Part shown: in pieces, positions 51,001 through 58,606 of the stretch
How the letters are laid out: every line of letters begins with the position of its first letter
How positions within the stretch are numbered: position 1 is the first letter of the stretch
Origin: a bacterium M00.F.Ca.ET.205.01.1.1
Lineage (GTDB): Bacteria; Pseudomonadota; Alphaproteobacteria; Rhizobiales; Rhizobiaceae
Direction: 5' to 3'
Length of the DNA stretch: 64,000 nt
Assembly (NCBI GenBank): GCA_004791255.1
Contig: SRUQ01000003.1
Coordinates: 148,623 to 212,622 of the forward strand
Made by a program: the position numbers and the translations under genes
Notes under the pieces: model-generated
What the model was told of the DNA's origin: nothing
What the model saw: the letters and a program-made list of their open reading frames with translations, nothing else
The model's database searches: none

Positions 51001-54000
51001 TGATCTCGAGCAGGTGATTGGCGCGGTCGAAATCGTCCGACCCGATCGCTTCGGCGAGGTCAAGTGCGCGCCGGGAATATACTGCTGCTTCCTCGGTTCC
51101 CATCCGCCATACCGCCCGAGCAAGCCGACCATAGGCCGACACGCGGCTTGTGACGTCAGTGTCGAGAAGGATACGTTTCTCGATTTCGCCGGCCAGGCGA
51201 AGCGCAGGAATGTGGCACGACGGAGTGCGCGACAAGCGCGCCACCACCTCTGTCAGGTCCGGAATGAAGAGCCCCGGTGCGCTCGCGAGCCAGTCGACGA
51301 GCACATCTGCGATTCCGCGGTCGATCAGCCCCAAGGCGTCGGCGGTCGTGAATATCACGCGAAATCCGACCCGAGCCAGATATGCTTTGCCATCCCGATA
51401 GGGGTAATCGCTGGCCTCGTGCACATTCCTCGCCAAAGCGTCGAAACTGGCATGCACCATCGCCTCGCGGCTACGCTCGCCAGGCGGACGCAGGATGTGG
51501 GCGACCATTTGTGCGTAGGCGACCAATGGCTCGATACGACGGTCGAGTGTGCGTGAATAGTCGTCTCGCTGCTTAGTATCGAGACCAGTTCGCCTGCGAC
51601 GGCGACGTGTTCCGTCATGAGGCAAATTCGCGAGCTTGCTCTTCAGAACCCGGGCAAACGTTGCCGGTCCCTTAGCCTGGGCACTCCTAGGGACAAGCGC
51701 GAGAAGCTCGCTCGGCGCCATATCCATCAGCGTTGCCCGGCTGCCGCGTATCGCAGCGCGCACGCCAGCCGCCAACACCGCAACTTCCGCCGAGCGATCG
51801 ACCGGCCAGTAGCTTGAGTAGTTGTAGATGTTGGGAGGAGCCAAACCAGCGCCATCGAGAATTGTGAGCGCTTCGGCCTCCATGTCGAGCGCAAAGGCGC
51901 GTGCGGCCGCCCGAATGCTGGCAATGGCAAACGCTTCAGACTTTCCCTTGACGGCGCCGGCAGCGGCGAACCTTTTGATCAGCTTGCGGTCATAGGCGGG
52001 GTCGTCGGTGCTTGAATGGCGAAGCGCTGCCGCCCAGAGCGCGCGCGATGGCAGCCGGCAGCGTGTCAGGCGCTCGGCGATGCGTGCAGCCGGCGAATAT
52101 GCCGAGACGCGATGCCGCTCAAACAGGTCTAACAGGTCGTCAAATTTGCTAAACGCTTCAGCGTCGCCGCGGCCAGCAAAGAAGCGCGCGACGCGGATGT
52201 CATTTCCCGCAAGCATCTCGACATAGGCGAAGCCGACATCGTCCCAGTCGCGGGAGACGGAGTTCGGATCGAAGCTTAATCTTCGCCGCGGCTGAGCAGC
52301 CCAATTGTGCCAATCGATTGAGCGCCGCGCATGGCGGCGTGCTTCGCCCATATCTCCTGCGAAGGCGTTGGTGAGAGCAAGCGCAGCATGCTTGCCGCCG
52401 GGCCAGCCGACCGATGTTGCCGCCAACCGACGCAACACCTCTGCATCGCCAGCAACCGCGGCGAGATCGGGATGCTCGTAGAGAAAGCGGTCCGAACGTT
52501 CGTGGCCGGCTGCGACCAGCGATGCCTCGAGCAGTAGGCGCACCAGATCATCGCGCCGCCCGAGTTCTGCCGTCAAGGCGAGCGCGGCGGTGATGCGAGC
52601 GAGCCGTATGTCGCGTGCGCTCACCTGCGATGCGCCTGGTGGCACGCGGCTGTCAAAAGCGAGCGCGATCAGCTGGTCGGCATAGCGTAGCGCTGTGAGC
52701 AACGCGGGAAGCGCGCGCGCAGCGTAATTGGAAACTGACTGACGTGCCTGCAGCGTTGCGACGACTTTGACGGTGTCGGGCCCGCTCGGCCCGTAGCTGT
52801 TTCGGATCAGCGTCTCGGTCGGCTCGTCGCGGAACATCAGTCCATACGGAGTGCGCTCTAGCAATGGGGCTAGATCGGTCGCGAAGCTTTCGACCTGCTC
52901 AAGGGTAAGGCCGTACGCTGCGGCGAGCTCGTCGATTGGCACCGGCGGCGCAAGCAGCGCTAGCCCCGCAAGTAACAGATCGATTTCGCCGCTGCTCGCG
53001 CCCCGTCCGATCGCCGTCCGACGCGCATCATCAAGCCGTTTTGCAAGGAGCGCGTCGAGAACGTCTTTGGCCGGTTCGTCATCGTTTCCCGGCATCAAGT
53101 GCGGATCATAGGGCCGCCCGGCGTCGAGCAGAGTGTCGAGGCAGCGAGGGTTGCGTCCCGAACGCGACAGTAATGCCGCCACCTCATCTGGGTGCGCATC
53201 TGGGGCGCGCGCCTTGATCAGCGCCTGTGCCTCCGTTTCGGTGAAGGGTGGGATCGGAAAGGCGCGATAGGCATTGTCTCCCACCGCGACCGCGAGGCGT
53301 TCGGTACGGCAAGAAGCGATGACCCGCACGCCCTCGATCGGATCAACGCTGAGGCTGCGCAACAGCGCATGCGCAAAGCACTGGGTTCCGAACTCCTTCG
53401 CCGCAAGCCCAGCATGATCGATCGCATCGAGCACGAGTGTGACTACAGCCCCGGTAAACCCCTGGCGCGCAGTTGCAGCCGCCTGTTCTAACCGCCGCCG
53501 AAAGCCGCGAAGCAAGCTGGTTACATCAGCGATAGGCAGCAGGACGTCGCAGAGCCCTTGGCCGGCGAGCAGATTGGCCAGATGGACGAGCGTGCGCTCC
53601 GGGCGATGCCGGCCGTCGGCGAGGTCACGCCATCGGCCGGCGCCGAAGCCGTCGAAGAGAACGACAGGACCATCGGCGGCCAGGCACTCGGCAATGCCTT
53701 GCATAATGACTGTCTTGCCCATGCCGCCCGTCGCGTGCAGCACGAGCGGCAGACCCGGCGTGCGGGCATGCGCGACAATCGTATCGAGCACCGAACGTGC
53801 GATAACCGTTCGGACCTCGGGGAACGCGTCCGGCGTCGGATAGAGACGCTCTTCATGATCGACGTCGAGCTCGGCAAGCACGGCGACCCGGTCAACACGC
53901 TTGTCGGTCTCACTTCCCGGACCCGCCTTGATGCGGATGAGATTGCGCAGTTTAAGAAGGCGTTTCTCGGCATCCGGGTCGCTGGGCTCGCTCCACGATG

Positions 54001-54628
54001 CGAGCAGCGCTGCGGTACCGCGCTCGGCATTGCTTAGCGATCCCAGCGTGCCGGACAACGACAAGCGTTCGAGTAGCTGGTGGGTGGGATGCGGGTACGC
54101 CTCGAGAGCCGCGGCGATTTGCTCCTGCTGGCGACCGATGTCGCCGAGACGCGCTTCCCCCTCACGCACGGCAGCTATCGCGGTGGCAAGGTTGGGATGG
54201 ATCGGGCGATTGGTGGCGTAAACATAGCGTACCACTGCTGCAACATGATCTTCACCGTGTCGGGCGCGCAGCTCTTTGTCGGCTTCGGCGAACTTAGTGA
54301 GCGTGCTGGCGAGGTCGGCCGCGCGCACTGGCTTGTCGGCGCTTGCTATCGAGTATTTGAACTGGATGACTTCGACTCGGCTGGCCCGCGCTGTGTCACT
54401 CGCGCCGAAATAGCGAACGAGATCGGCGATCTCGACGGCACCGGTGCCCAACTCGGCCTCATCGCGCTCGTCAAAGCCTTCGAGGGTGATTGCAACGAGC
54501 TCGGTGTGGGGGAGGAGAAGCTCGAGCGCCGAGCGTGCCGCCCAGGCCTCGTGGAAGGCATGGCCGGCCTTGGACGCACGAACCTTGTCGATCTTGATTT
54601 GGTCTTCGCTCGGAACGACCGTCGACAC
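48044..54628 (-). CDS. Giant STAND ATPase with Cap4/DUF4297-like nuclease domain (Avs-like defence protein)
   Basis: 2194 residues from a GTG at 54628, preceded by GAGGGG. Residues about 17-130 look like a Cap4/DUF4297-type PD-(D/E)XK nuclease: GHAFHEAWAARSALELLLP, Glu66-Asp69 in AVEIADLVRYFG, and Gln89-Lys91 in VEVIQFKYS. The NTPase core has Walker A LHATGGMGKTVIMQGIAE (about 298-310), Walker B VVTLVLDAIDHA (about 395-405) and VRVIASCRTERLA. From about 560 on there are some 1600 residues of mostly helical, Ala/Leu-rich, repeat-like sequence, with a more conserved-looking part near 1730-1990 (DYDFIKYQVERLCRVFGCAG, YGGYLGWHGLMLAAGEMLAT). Nuclease, STAND ATPase and long sensor is the layout of Avs antiviral proteins; the exact type cannot be told. 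Expected action is phage-protein sensing and DNA cleavage. Confidence 0.85.
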   Translation of the reverse strand: MSTVVPSEDQIKIDKVRASKAGHAFHEAWAARSALELLLPHTELVAITLEGFDERDEAELGTGAVEIADLVRYFGASDTARASRVEVIQFKYSIASADKPVRAADLASTLTKFAEADKELRARHGEDHVAAVVRYVYATNRPIHPNLATAIAAVREGEARLGDIGRQQEQIAAALEAYPHPTHQLLERLSLSGTLGSLSNAERGTAALLASWSEPSDPDAEKRLLKLRNLIRIKAGPGSETDKRVDRVAVLAELDVDHEERLYPTPDAFPEVRTVIARSVLDTIVAHARTPGLPLVLHATGGMGKTVIMQGIAECLAADGPVVLFDGFGAGRWRDLADGRHRPERTLVHLANLLAGQGLCDVLLPIADVTSLLRGFRRRLEQAAATARQGFTGAVVTLVLDAIDHAGLAAKEFGTQCFAHALLRSLSVDPIEGVRVIASCRTERLAVAVGDNAYRAFPIPPFTETEAQALIKARAPDAHPDEVAALLSRSGRNPRCLDTLLDAGRPYDPHLMPGNDDEPAKDVLDALLAKRLDDARRTAIGRGASSGEIDLLLAGLALLAPPVPIDELAAAYGLTLEQVESFATDLAPLLERTPYGLMFRDEPTETLIRNSYGPSGPDTVKVVATLQARQSVSNYAARALPALLTALRYADQLIALAFDSRVPPGASQVSARDIRLARITAALALTAELGRRDDLVRLLLEASLVAAGHERSDRFLYEHPDLAAVAGDAEVLRRLAATSVGWPGGKHAALALTNAFAGDMGEARRHARRSIDWHNWAAQPRRRLSFDPNSVSRDWDDVGFAYVEMLAGNDIRVARFFAGRGDAEAFSKFDDLLDLFERHRVSAYSPAARIAERLTRCRLPSRALWAAALRHSSTDDPAYDRKLIKRFAAAGAVKGKSEAFAIASIRAAARAFALDMEAEALTILDGAGLAPPNIYNYSSYWPVDRSAEVAVLAAGVRAAIRGSRATLMDMAPSELLALVPRSAQAKGPATFARVLKSKLANLPHDGTRRRRRRTGLDTKQRDDYSRTLDRRIEPLVAYAQMVAHILRPPGERSREAMVHASFDALARNVHEASDYPYRDGKAYLARVGFRVIFTTADALGLIDRGIADVLVDWLASAPGLFIPDLTEVVARLSRTPSCHIPALRLAGEIEKRILLDTDVTSRVSAYGRLARAVWRMGTEEAAVYSRRALDLAEAIGSDDFDRANHLLEISGHYTGAELSPAASHALARILELNQSEDSKFPWIEYAATMVPTAGLATLATVARLDDRDVARLGLSLGPALTVLVRNGKFPADLATAVLGLAEPLETWTWHVSDFAAEAVAQMPADQLHWLFDVLVEEIDRSDQLSPSSMTIARLRTLAEQYLPPDAPLRLRIDAVAARRKEEPSSPPRASVREPRKPSPYPAPFGGPDAIDRAILSEEVGPYGQRWPVRTLIDIAAHSTTPAARLEFVRAVVESSVASLADKVNALDDLVAAWSEESPALHAALPGLALRLAEKHPRELANSSVDAWGGWRGLIRDFNADRAQLVERVVSALGSNTEGLGGNAWLALAAQMAPSASSEALGEGLERFLALSNETLPTEVGDGPWNTRFAAPADVEDAVVGLLWARLGQPEAVARWRAAHAVRRLAIVGRFDVIDGLVRRFDHNQALPFCDAKLPFYPLHARLWLLIALARIARDAPSAVINYRTLLEKVAFSSDFPHVVMRATAIDALRRIAPAIESGADRAALLARLDKANRSPFPYESKTDYGEKRYIQRPKTSPRPKDDFYFDYDFIKYQVERLCRVFGCAGWEVEDLIHKWVRLWDAKVSGMNECPRSASHDAPWSSGYVPNRDRYGGYLGWHGLMLAAGEMLATRVVTGQDWGGDAWDAFLAEYQNTRPDGLWLADATDLFPLDLPSELALAIPDPGERSRPADDYRLLAPLLGVDEKHLTGDWMPVAGHWSITNDLDVAMRSVLANARDARNIVMAVLAEEPSARWLPDDQDEVSRLFGDDGHSVRAWIERDQHSERKFDRQDPYAATSAHQRPRPAAWVRDALALTPDDAIPRSWSRGQRLAFQAEAWGAEGGRGEHVWEISGARLLGNREIILEMLEKRELQLVGLLKLQRYNRGESSGHLGNTRAFSNRTLIFSLDAQGRIWAPSTMSRVARQAIASIDPDYRRELHVLFKAFATLPQPAGRSRTSPPIGAVKAYPNSKRKNRPG

Positions 54629-54819
54629 CGTCTACCCCTCTTGGCGCATGCTCGCCCCAGTTATGCATATTCTTGGAAGATAGTTGCAGAATAGCGGTTT
54701 AGCGGGAAAGCGAATTCAACCTTCTCTCAAGACAGCCGATGGACGGCAAGCGCTCGCTGACGACACTTCGAAGGCTGTCGGTCCGGAGTCGGCCTTATTC
54801 CAATCGCTAAAGAGACGAC

Positions 54820-54866
54820 TTAGCGCGCCTTTAAAGGTAAGTGATTGTTTTTGTTATCGGCCGTTA
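54820..54866 (+). repeat. Diverged 47-bp repeat, right copy
   Basis: TTAGCGCGCCTTTAAAGGTA, then AGTGATTGTTTTTGTTATCG and GCCGTTA repeat the sequence at 47671-47717 (37 of 47 positions). The CtrA-like TTAA-N7-TTAA is here TTAG-N7-TTAA. The two copies flank the giant ATPase gene in direct orientation. Confidence 0.45.
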
Positions 54867-55062
54867 AATCGCTCGCTGTCAGTTGCTGAGCGAGACCAGT
54901 TAGCCAAAAAAAAGTGGATTCGAAGTGGTAGCGGGAGACCGCTACATCGCAACACCCACTATCGAAGAGGCGTTCTTCTGCTATCGGAGGCACGCGGCTT
55001 AGTCCAAATTTTCCAATTTCGGGGACAGAGGTTAACCGATGCTGTCTGAAGGCAGCAGAGCT
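54867..55062. other. Intergenic DNA upstream of the tRNA-like fragment
   Basis: Part of a 921-bp stretch (54629-55549) between the giant ATPase gene and the nuclease gene. An open frame at 54684-55049 has no ribosome binding site and odd composition, so I do not call it. The segment contains an A8 run near 54906 and nothing else that I can name. Confidence 0.3.
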
Positions 55063-55090
55063 CACAGGTTCGAATCCTGTCGGGTGCGCC
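55063..55090 (+). other. tRNA 3'-end-like fragment (Arg type)
   Basis: CACAGGTTCGAATCCTGT holds a perfect T arm (ACAGG/CCTGT around TTCGAAT) and is followed by CGGGTGCGCC, an acceptor-like 3' strand. No matching 5' half (GCACCCG...) is found upstream, so it is a partial tRNA, closest in look to tRNA-Arg. Such fragments mark sites where integrases act. It is fused to the direct repeat that starts at 55086. Confidence 0.5.
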
Positions 55091-55132
55091 GCGCCGGGTG
55101 ATGATGAGAACTACGTCTACGCTATAGCTCTC
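55086..55132 (+). repeat. Direct repeat, left copy (47 bp)
   Basis: GCGCCGCGCCGGGTGATGAT then GAGAACTACGTCTACGCTAT and AGCTCTC. Except for one missing C and one T/C change it is the same as 57742-57789. The two copies flank the nuclease/HEPN gene pair in direct orientation and both adjoin a tRNA 3'-end-like sequence. Confidence 0.8.
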
Positions 55133-55549
55133 GAAATTTACGGCTGGACCCCAGCCACAAACGACCGGTGAGGAGCGCCAGCAGATATGCGGTTTTAGCA
55201 GTTGGTCGAACAACCCTCCGCCACTGAACGGCAGCTCCCGACCTCATGTCGGTCATTCAGCTGCTCGTGAGCAGTCGCTGAAAGCTGCCAATCCTCTTGA
55301 CTTCGCCTCTGGCACAGTTGGAGCCGAGAGCGGCATGTTCGCTTCTAATGACATGCTGCGTTCTCCTTGGGCCTCTCCGCTCCCATTTAGTTGTGACACG
55401 CTTCGGTCAACTGCAGACGCGAAATAGCCTGACTGCGCATCTGCCGCCTAAATTCAACACTTTCATGTTAGCTCAGCTTAGGAGCCGGTGTGATTAGGCA
55501 CAATTTTCTGTAATGCTCGGCAAGACTGCATCGCATCGATGGGGGTAAG
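55133..55549. other. Intergenic DNA before the nuclease gene
   Basis: 417 bp without a credible gene. It holds some self-complementary stretches (for example ctgaacggcagctcccgacc against tcattcagctgctc) and is more A+T rich than the chromosome to the left. A ggggg site stands just before the nuclease start codon. No clear promoter. Confidence 0.3.
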
Positions 55550-56206
55550 ATGTTGGACGACGAAAACCGCCGCCTCATAATGGATCGGCTTGGCGGGGCG
55601 GTGGATGATCTCGTAGCGGACTTGTACTCAGACACCGCAGGCGGTGTCAGTGTGGTGCAGGAAGCCGAGATCACGTCGCGATTGTGCCAGCGCCTGGAAG
55701 ACAGGCTGGATAACTCGCCGGCAGGAGAATATGTCTTTCGAGTAATAGCCCAGTCATTGCCGGATCGTGGCCCAAACTCGATGGAAAAGCTTTTTGGCGC
55801 CGACCTTTTCCTGTCGATCTCGCTCGATGGGGCTGACGGCTTTGACAAAGGCATTTTTATCCAGGCGAAGTATGACCGCAACATCAACCGCACCGAACTG
55901 AAAGATGCTTGCCGCCGTATGGAGGCAATAGCAGAACGCCAAGGCGTTTACGTCTGGGTGTATGAACCTGATGGCGTCAAAGTGCTGTCATCGCACCAGG
56001 TGAGTCAGATGAAGCAAAACTCTCTCACCGGAATCCAACCACGGACGATGACCGGTTTCACTGGGCGCATCTTGGATTGTTATGCGGGCAGTCGAGCCTG
56101 GGGAATTCCGTCTACTGGAGACCGGCGCAAATTGGTCGCTGAGCGCCTACTTGAAGCGAGAGCGAGCAATCTCCTGGACATCAAACTGAAAAAAGATCGA
56201 GGCTAA
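55550..56206 (+). CDS. PD-(D/E)XK-like nuclease, first gene of a two-gene cassette
   Basis: 218 residues starting at the ATG after gggggtaag. The core MEKLFGADLFLSISLDGADG and DKGIFIQAKYDRNINRTEL reads as E-x(5)-D...Q-A-K, the active-site pattern of Mrr/restriction endonuclease-like PD-(D/E)XK folds (about residues 78-110). An N-terminal helical part (about 1-70) and a C-terminal part of about 80 residues surround it. The gene is followed after 29 bp by a HEPN/Abi-type gene on the same strand. A DNA or RNA nuclease in phage defence is inferred. Confidence 0.65.
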   Translation: MLDDENRRLIMDRLGGAVDDLVADLYSDTAGGVSVVQEAEITSRLCQRLEDRLDNSPAGEYVFRVIAQSLPDRGPNSMEKLFGADLFLSISLDGADGFDKGIFIQAKYDRNINRTELKDACRRMEAIAERQGVYVWVYEPDGVKVLSSHQVSQMKQNSLTGIQPRTMTGFTGRILDCYAGSRAWGIPSTGDRRKLVAERLLEARASNLLDIKLKKDRG

Positions 56207-56235
56207 CGACCGAAACGCCCGGACGGATAAACACC

Positions 56236-57264
56236 ATGCTTGTCGATATCTTTGCTCGCCGATACGAAGGAGTTCAGCTTCGTGCAGCGTTTGAGGAGCG
56301 GGACAGTCGCCTGCTTGTCCAATCGTTCCGTATCCTGGCGGAGGACCTGGCGCCTTATTACCTGGATGGCCAGGAGAACCCTGCATCCGTCATTTTCTGG
56401 ACGACGCTTGAAAGCAGCCTGTCACGCGAACTTGGCATGAAAGAGCTTTCCCAACACTGGTCGTCCTATACCACCGACGGGCGATTTCAGACGTTCAAAA
56501 ATACCCTGCTTTCGGTCTGCGAGAAGTGGCTGACCCAGCCCCCTGCCGGTTCACCAGATACCCACTTAAAAGAGCGCTTGAGCCTCATCGAACTTGGCTT
56601 CCGCGCCAAGGAAACCGAAATTGCAGCAATGAATGCGAGGGATATATCGGATGGCGAGAAGCTACTTGCCTCGCTCACCCGCCCGGGACTGAGAGTGTCT
56701 GGAAATCCAGAAGACGGTGCCCGCGCTCGACGCGCTATGCGCACAAAGGCATTTCAGACCGCTGTAGACGAATTGAACACTCGCTTCCGCCAAGCCAGAT
56801 ATCCTTTGAATTACCATAACGGCTTCATTCAGATAGTGACCGACGATCTGGTGCAGATCGAGGTTGAGACCCCCTTTTGGTCTCTCCTGGCAGCCCGACA
56901 ATGGCAAAACGTTGATATCGACATGAAAGAGGCGCTCGACCTCCGCGACAGTGACGGGAGGGATCCTGCTTTTTATGCGGCACGAGCGTTGGAAAGCACC
57001 ATCAAAATCATCTCCGACACCAAAGGATGGACGCACGGAAAAGAGAGGGGTGCCCACAATTATATTGATAACCTCTGCTCTAAGACAAATGCCTTCATAG
57101 CCCCTTGGGAAGGCGCCTCGATCAAAGACTTCTTCACCCACGTTCGAAATCCATTCGGGCATGGGGCCGGTAGCTCAACCATGCCGTCGCTGACGAGACC
57201 ACAAACAGAATGGGCAATCGAGTTCAGTATGAGCTGGATAAAGAACCTAGTCCGGCGCATGTAG
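56236..57264 (+). CDS. HEPN/Abi_C-type abortive infection protein
   Basis: 342 residues. The C-terminal 130 residues have the look of the Abi-C domain: FYAARALESTIKIISDTKGW, GAHNYIDNLC, FFTHVRNPFGHGAGS and RPQTEWAIEFSMSWIKNLVR. RNPFGH is an R-x4-H motif, the RNase active site of HEPN domains. Residues 1-120 have an AbiJ-like helical N-terminal region (IFARRYEGVQLRAAFEERDS). It probably is an RNase toxin or effector that acts with the nuclease-like protein encoded 29 bp upstream. Confidence 0.72.
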   Translation: MLVDIFARRYEGVQLRAAFEERDSRLLVQSFRILAEDLAPYYLDGQENPASVIFWTTLESSLSRELGMKELSQHWSSYTTDGRFQTFKNTLLSVCEKWLTQPPAGSPDTHLKERLSLIELGFRAKETEIAAMNARDISDGEKLLASLTRPGLRVSGNPEDGARARRAMRTKAFQTAVDELNTRFRQARYPLNYHNGFIQIVTDDLVQIEVETPFWSLLAARQWQNVDIDMKEALDLRDSDGRDPAFYAARALESTIKIISDTKGWTHGKERGAHNYIDNLCSKTNAFIAPWEGASIKDFFTHVRNPFGHGAGSSTMPSLTRPQTEWAIEFSMSWIKNLVRRM

Positions 57265-57381
57265 TGGTGCTTGTCGGCTTCCGTATCTCCGCAATTGGCG
57301 CTTTCCTGAAAGGAAACCAAGCGGCGGCTCTCAGGCAATGACGCCTATTGCTTCAACGGCAGACATGGGGGCGCGCTGCTG

Positions 57382-57627
57382 TCAGACTACAGCACATATT
57401 CCAACGTCGCCTTTTGCACGGATGCCGTCCAATACCGGACAGTCTCCTTCCCACCCCTTCATAGACATTGCCAAAGTCCAATCGGACCAGCAGCTCTCAG
57501 GAAGCTTCAGCCGCATCCGCAACGACTGAAATGCCGGTGTATAGTTCCCGTTCAAAAGCCTCCACGCGACTTCTGCGCGCAGGGGGAAAATCAACAAATC
57601 GATCATAAGCGATTCGAACGTTCTCAC
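57382..57627 (-). CDS. Possible small or remnant gene (hypothetical)
   Basis: 81 codons on the minus strand (MRTFESLMIDLLIFPLRAEV). It has a normal mix of residues (RLLNGNYTPAFQSLRMRLKL, CWSDWTLAMSMKGWEGDC) unlike a shadow frame, and there is no gene on the other strand. No good ribosome binding site or family. It could be the end of a decayed gene. The stretch 57265-57381 around it shows nothing. Confidence 0.25.
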   Translation of the reverse strand: MRTFESLMIDLLIFPLRAEVAWRLLNGNYTPAFQSLRMRLKLPESCWSDWTLAMSMKGWEGDCPVLDGIRAKGDVGICAVV

Positions 57628-57741
57628 CGCCGGACGCCGTCGTTTCTACACCCGTTCGCGCACCCGCCGTCCTTCGTACTATGCATAGGGGTACGTCCGG
57701 CGGCGATAGCGTAGTATGAAGGGCAGTCGGCGTAATTTGGC

Positions 57742-57789
57742 GCGCCGCGCCCGGGTGATGATGAGAACTACGTCTACGCTATAGCCCTC
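57742..57789 (+). repeat. Direct repeat, right copy (48 bp)
   Basis: GCGCCGCGCCCGGGTGATGA then TGAGAACTACGTCTACGCTA and TAGCCCTC, a near-perfect copy of 55086-55132. It closes the nuclease/HEPN cassette and is followed directly by a tRNA-Ser-like 3' end. Confidence 0.8.
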
Positions 57790-57796
57790 CCTTAAG

Positions 57797-57823
57797 TCGG
57801 TTTGAATCCCGCTCTCTCCGCCA
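57797..57823 (+). other. tRNA-Ser-like 3' end fragment
   Basis: TCGGTTTGAATCCCG resembles a T arm, and CTCTCTCCGCCA resembles the acceptor 3' strand and CCA of rhizobial tRNA-Ser (which begin GGAGAG). The T stem has one mismatch and no 5' half is present, so it is a decayed or partial copy, perhaps an attachment site. Confidence 0.42.
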
Positions 57824-57904
57824 AATGCCATTGAAATATCTGGATAATTTGTATTCTTATTGGTCATCTATACAAATTTGCGCACAAACATGAAGAGCGT
57901 CTAG

Positions 57905-58534
57905 ATGACCACCCTGAAGGACCGGCTCAGTGCTCTCAGACAACAAGAGCGCGAATTCTTAAGAACGGCCAATCACGATCTGACGGCCGGGTCAATGTAC
58001 CTTACTCACATGTTTATCTTGGGGGCAGGACAGCGCACCCTTTCGCAGTCGCGCGGGTTTCGGAAGATGATCGAAGGCAGGAACTTCCCATCAGCGACGA
58101 TCCTTCTACGAACTCAGATCGACACAGCAATGCGCATTCACGCTCTGCCCCTTATTCATGATCGCGAGAACAGCATGAGACGGCTGATGGGCAATGAGGT
58201 CCAATTCGACAGACTGACGACATTGGAGGGTGGAAAGCAGGTGCGCCTCACAGACGCCCACCTCAGGAAGCACCTCTCGGCGCAATACCCTTGGATAGAC
58301 AAGGTCTACACCGAAACGTCTGACTTCGTTCATTTATCGTTCCGCCATCTCTGGACCGCCATTGCCCGCGTGGATGAAAACACCAGGACGGCTCATTTCA
58401 TGCTGTCGGGTATAGATGCAAAGCGAAACGAAGCGGACTATTTCGAGGTCTGCGACGCCTTTTTCGAAGTTTCGAGGATCATCTACCGAATGCTTCGCTC
58501 GTCGTGGGGTTTGGCACGACCGCCGGTTGGTTAA
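57905..58534 (+). CDS. Helical protein of the island (unknown function)
   Basis: 209 residues (MTTLKDRLSALRQQEREFLR), predicted mostly alpha-helical. Segments FPSATILLRTQIDTAMRIHA, RLTDAHLRKHLSAQYPWIDK and YTETSDFVHLSFRHLWTAIA resemble DUF5677/HEPN-like proteins of defence regions in general shape, but I cannot name the family. It stands alone between the tRNA-like fragment and the next gene, with weak start signals. The AT-rich 80 bp upstream probably hold its promoter. Confidence 0.6.
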   Translation: MTTLKDRLSALRQQEREFLRTANHDLTAGSMYLTHMFILGAGQRTLSQSRGFRKMIEGRNFPSATILLRTQIDTAMRIHALPLIHDRENSMRRLMGNEVQFDRLTTLEGGKQVRLTDAHLRKHLSAQYPWIDKVYTETSDFVHLSFRHLWTAIARVDENTRTAHFMLSGIDAKRNEADYFEVCDAFFEVSRIIYRMLRSSWGLARPPVG

Positions 58535-58563
58535 AGATGTTCCATCGCAGTTTGCACTCCCTT

Positions 58564-58595
58564 CTATATATGATAATGTTCTTTATCATATATAG
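58564..58595. promoter_or_regulatory. Perfect 32-bp palindromic operator candidate
   Basis: CTATATATGATAA-TGTTCT-TTATCATATATAG has perfect 13-bp arms and a 6-bp spacer, 11 bp before the start codon of the next gene. Its size, AT-richness and place suggest an operator over the promoter or leader of the 58607-integrase transcript. Confidence 0.7.
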
Positions 58596-58606
58596 CGGGG
58601 ACTGTA

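Noticed and set aside
54684..55049. Plus-strand frame of 121 codons upstream of the tRNA-like fragment
   Set aside because: No ribosome binding site, odd composition, and it runs across a repeat; not supported as a gene.
55040..55090. Complete tRNA gene
   Set aside because: Only the T arm and acceptor 3' strand are present; the upstream anticodon-like hairpin has an 8-base loop and lacks U33, and there is no 5' half.
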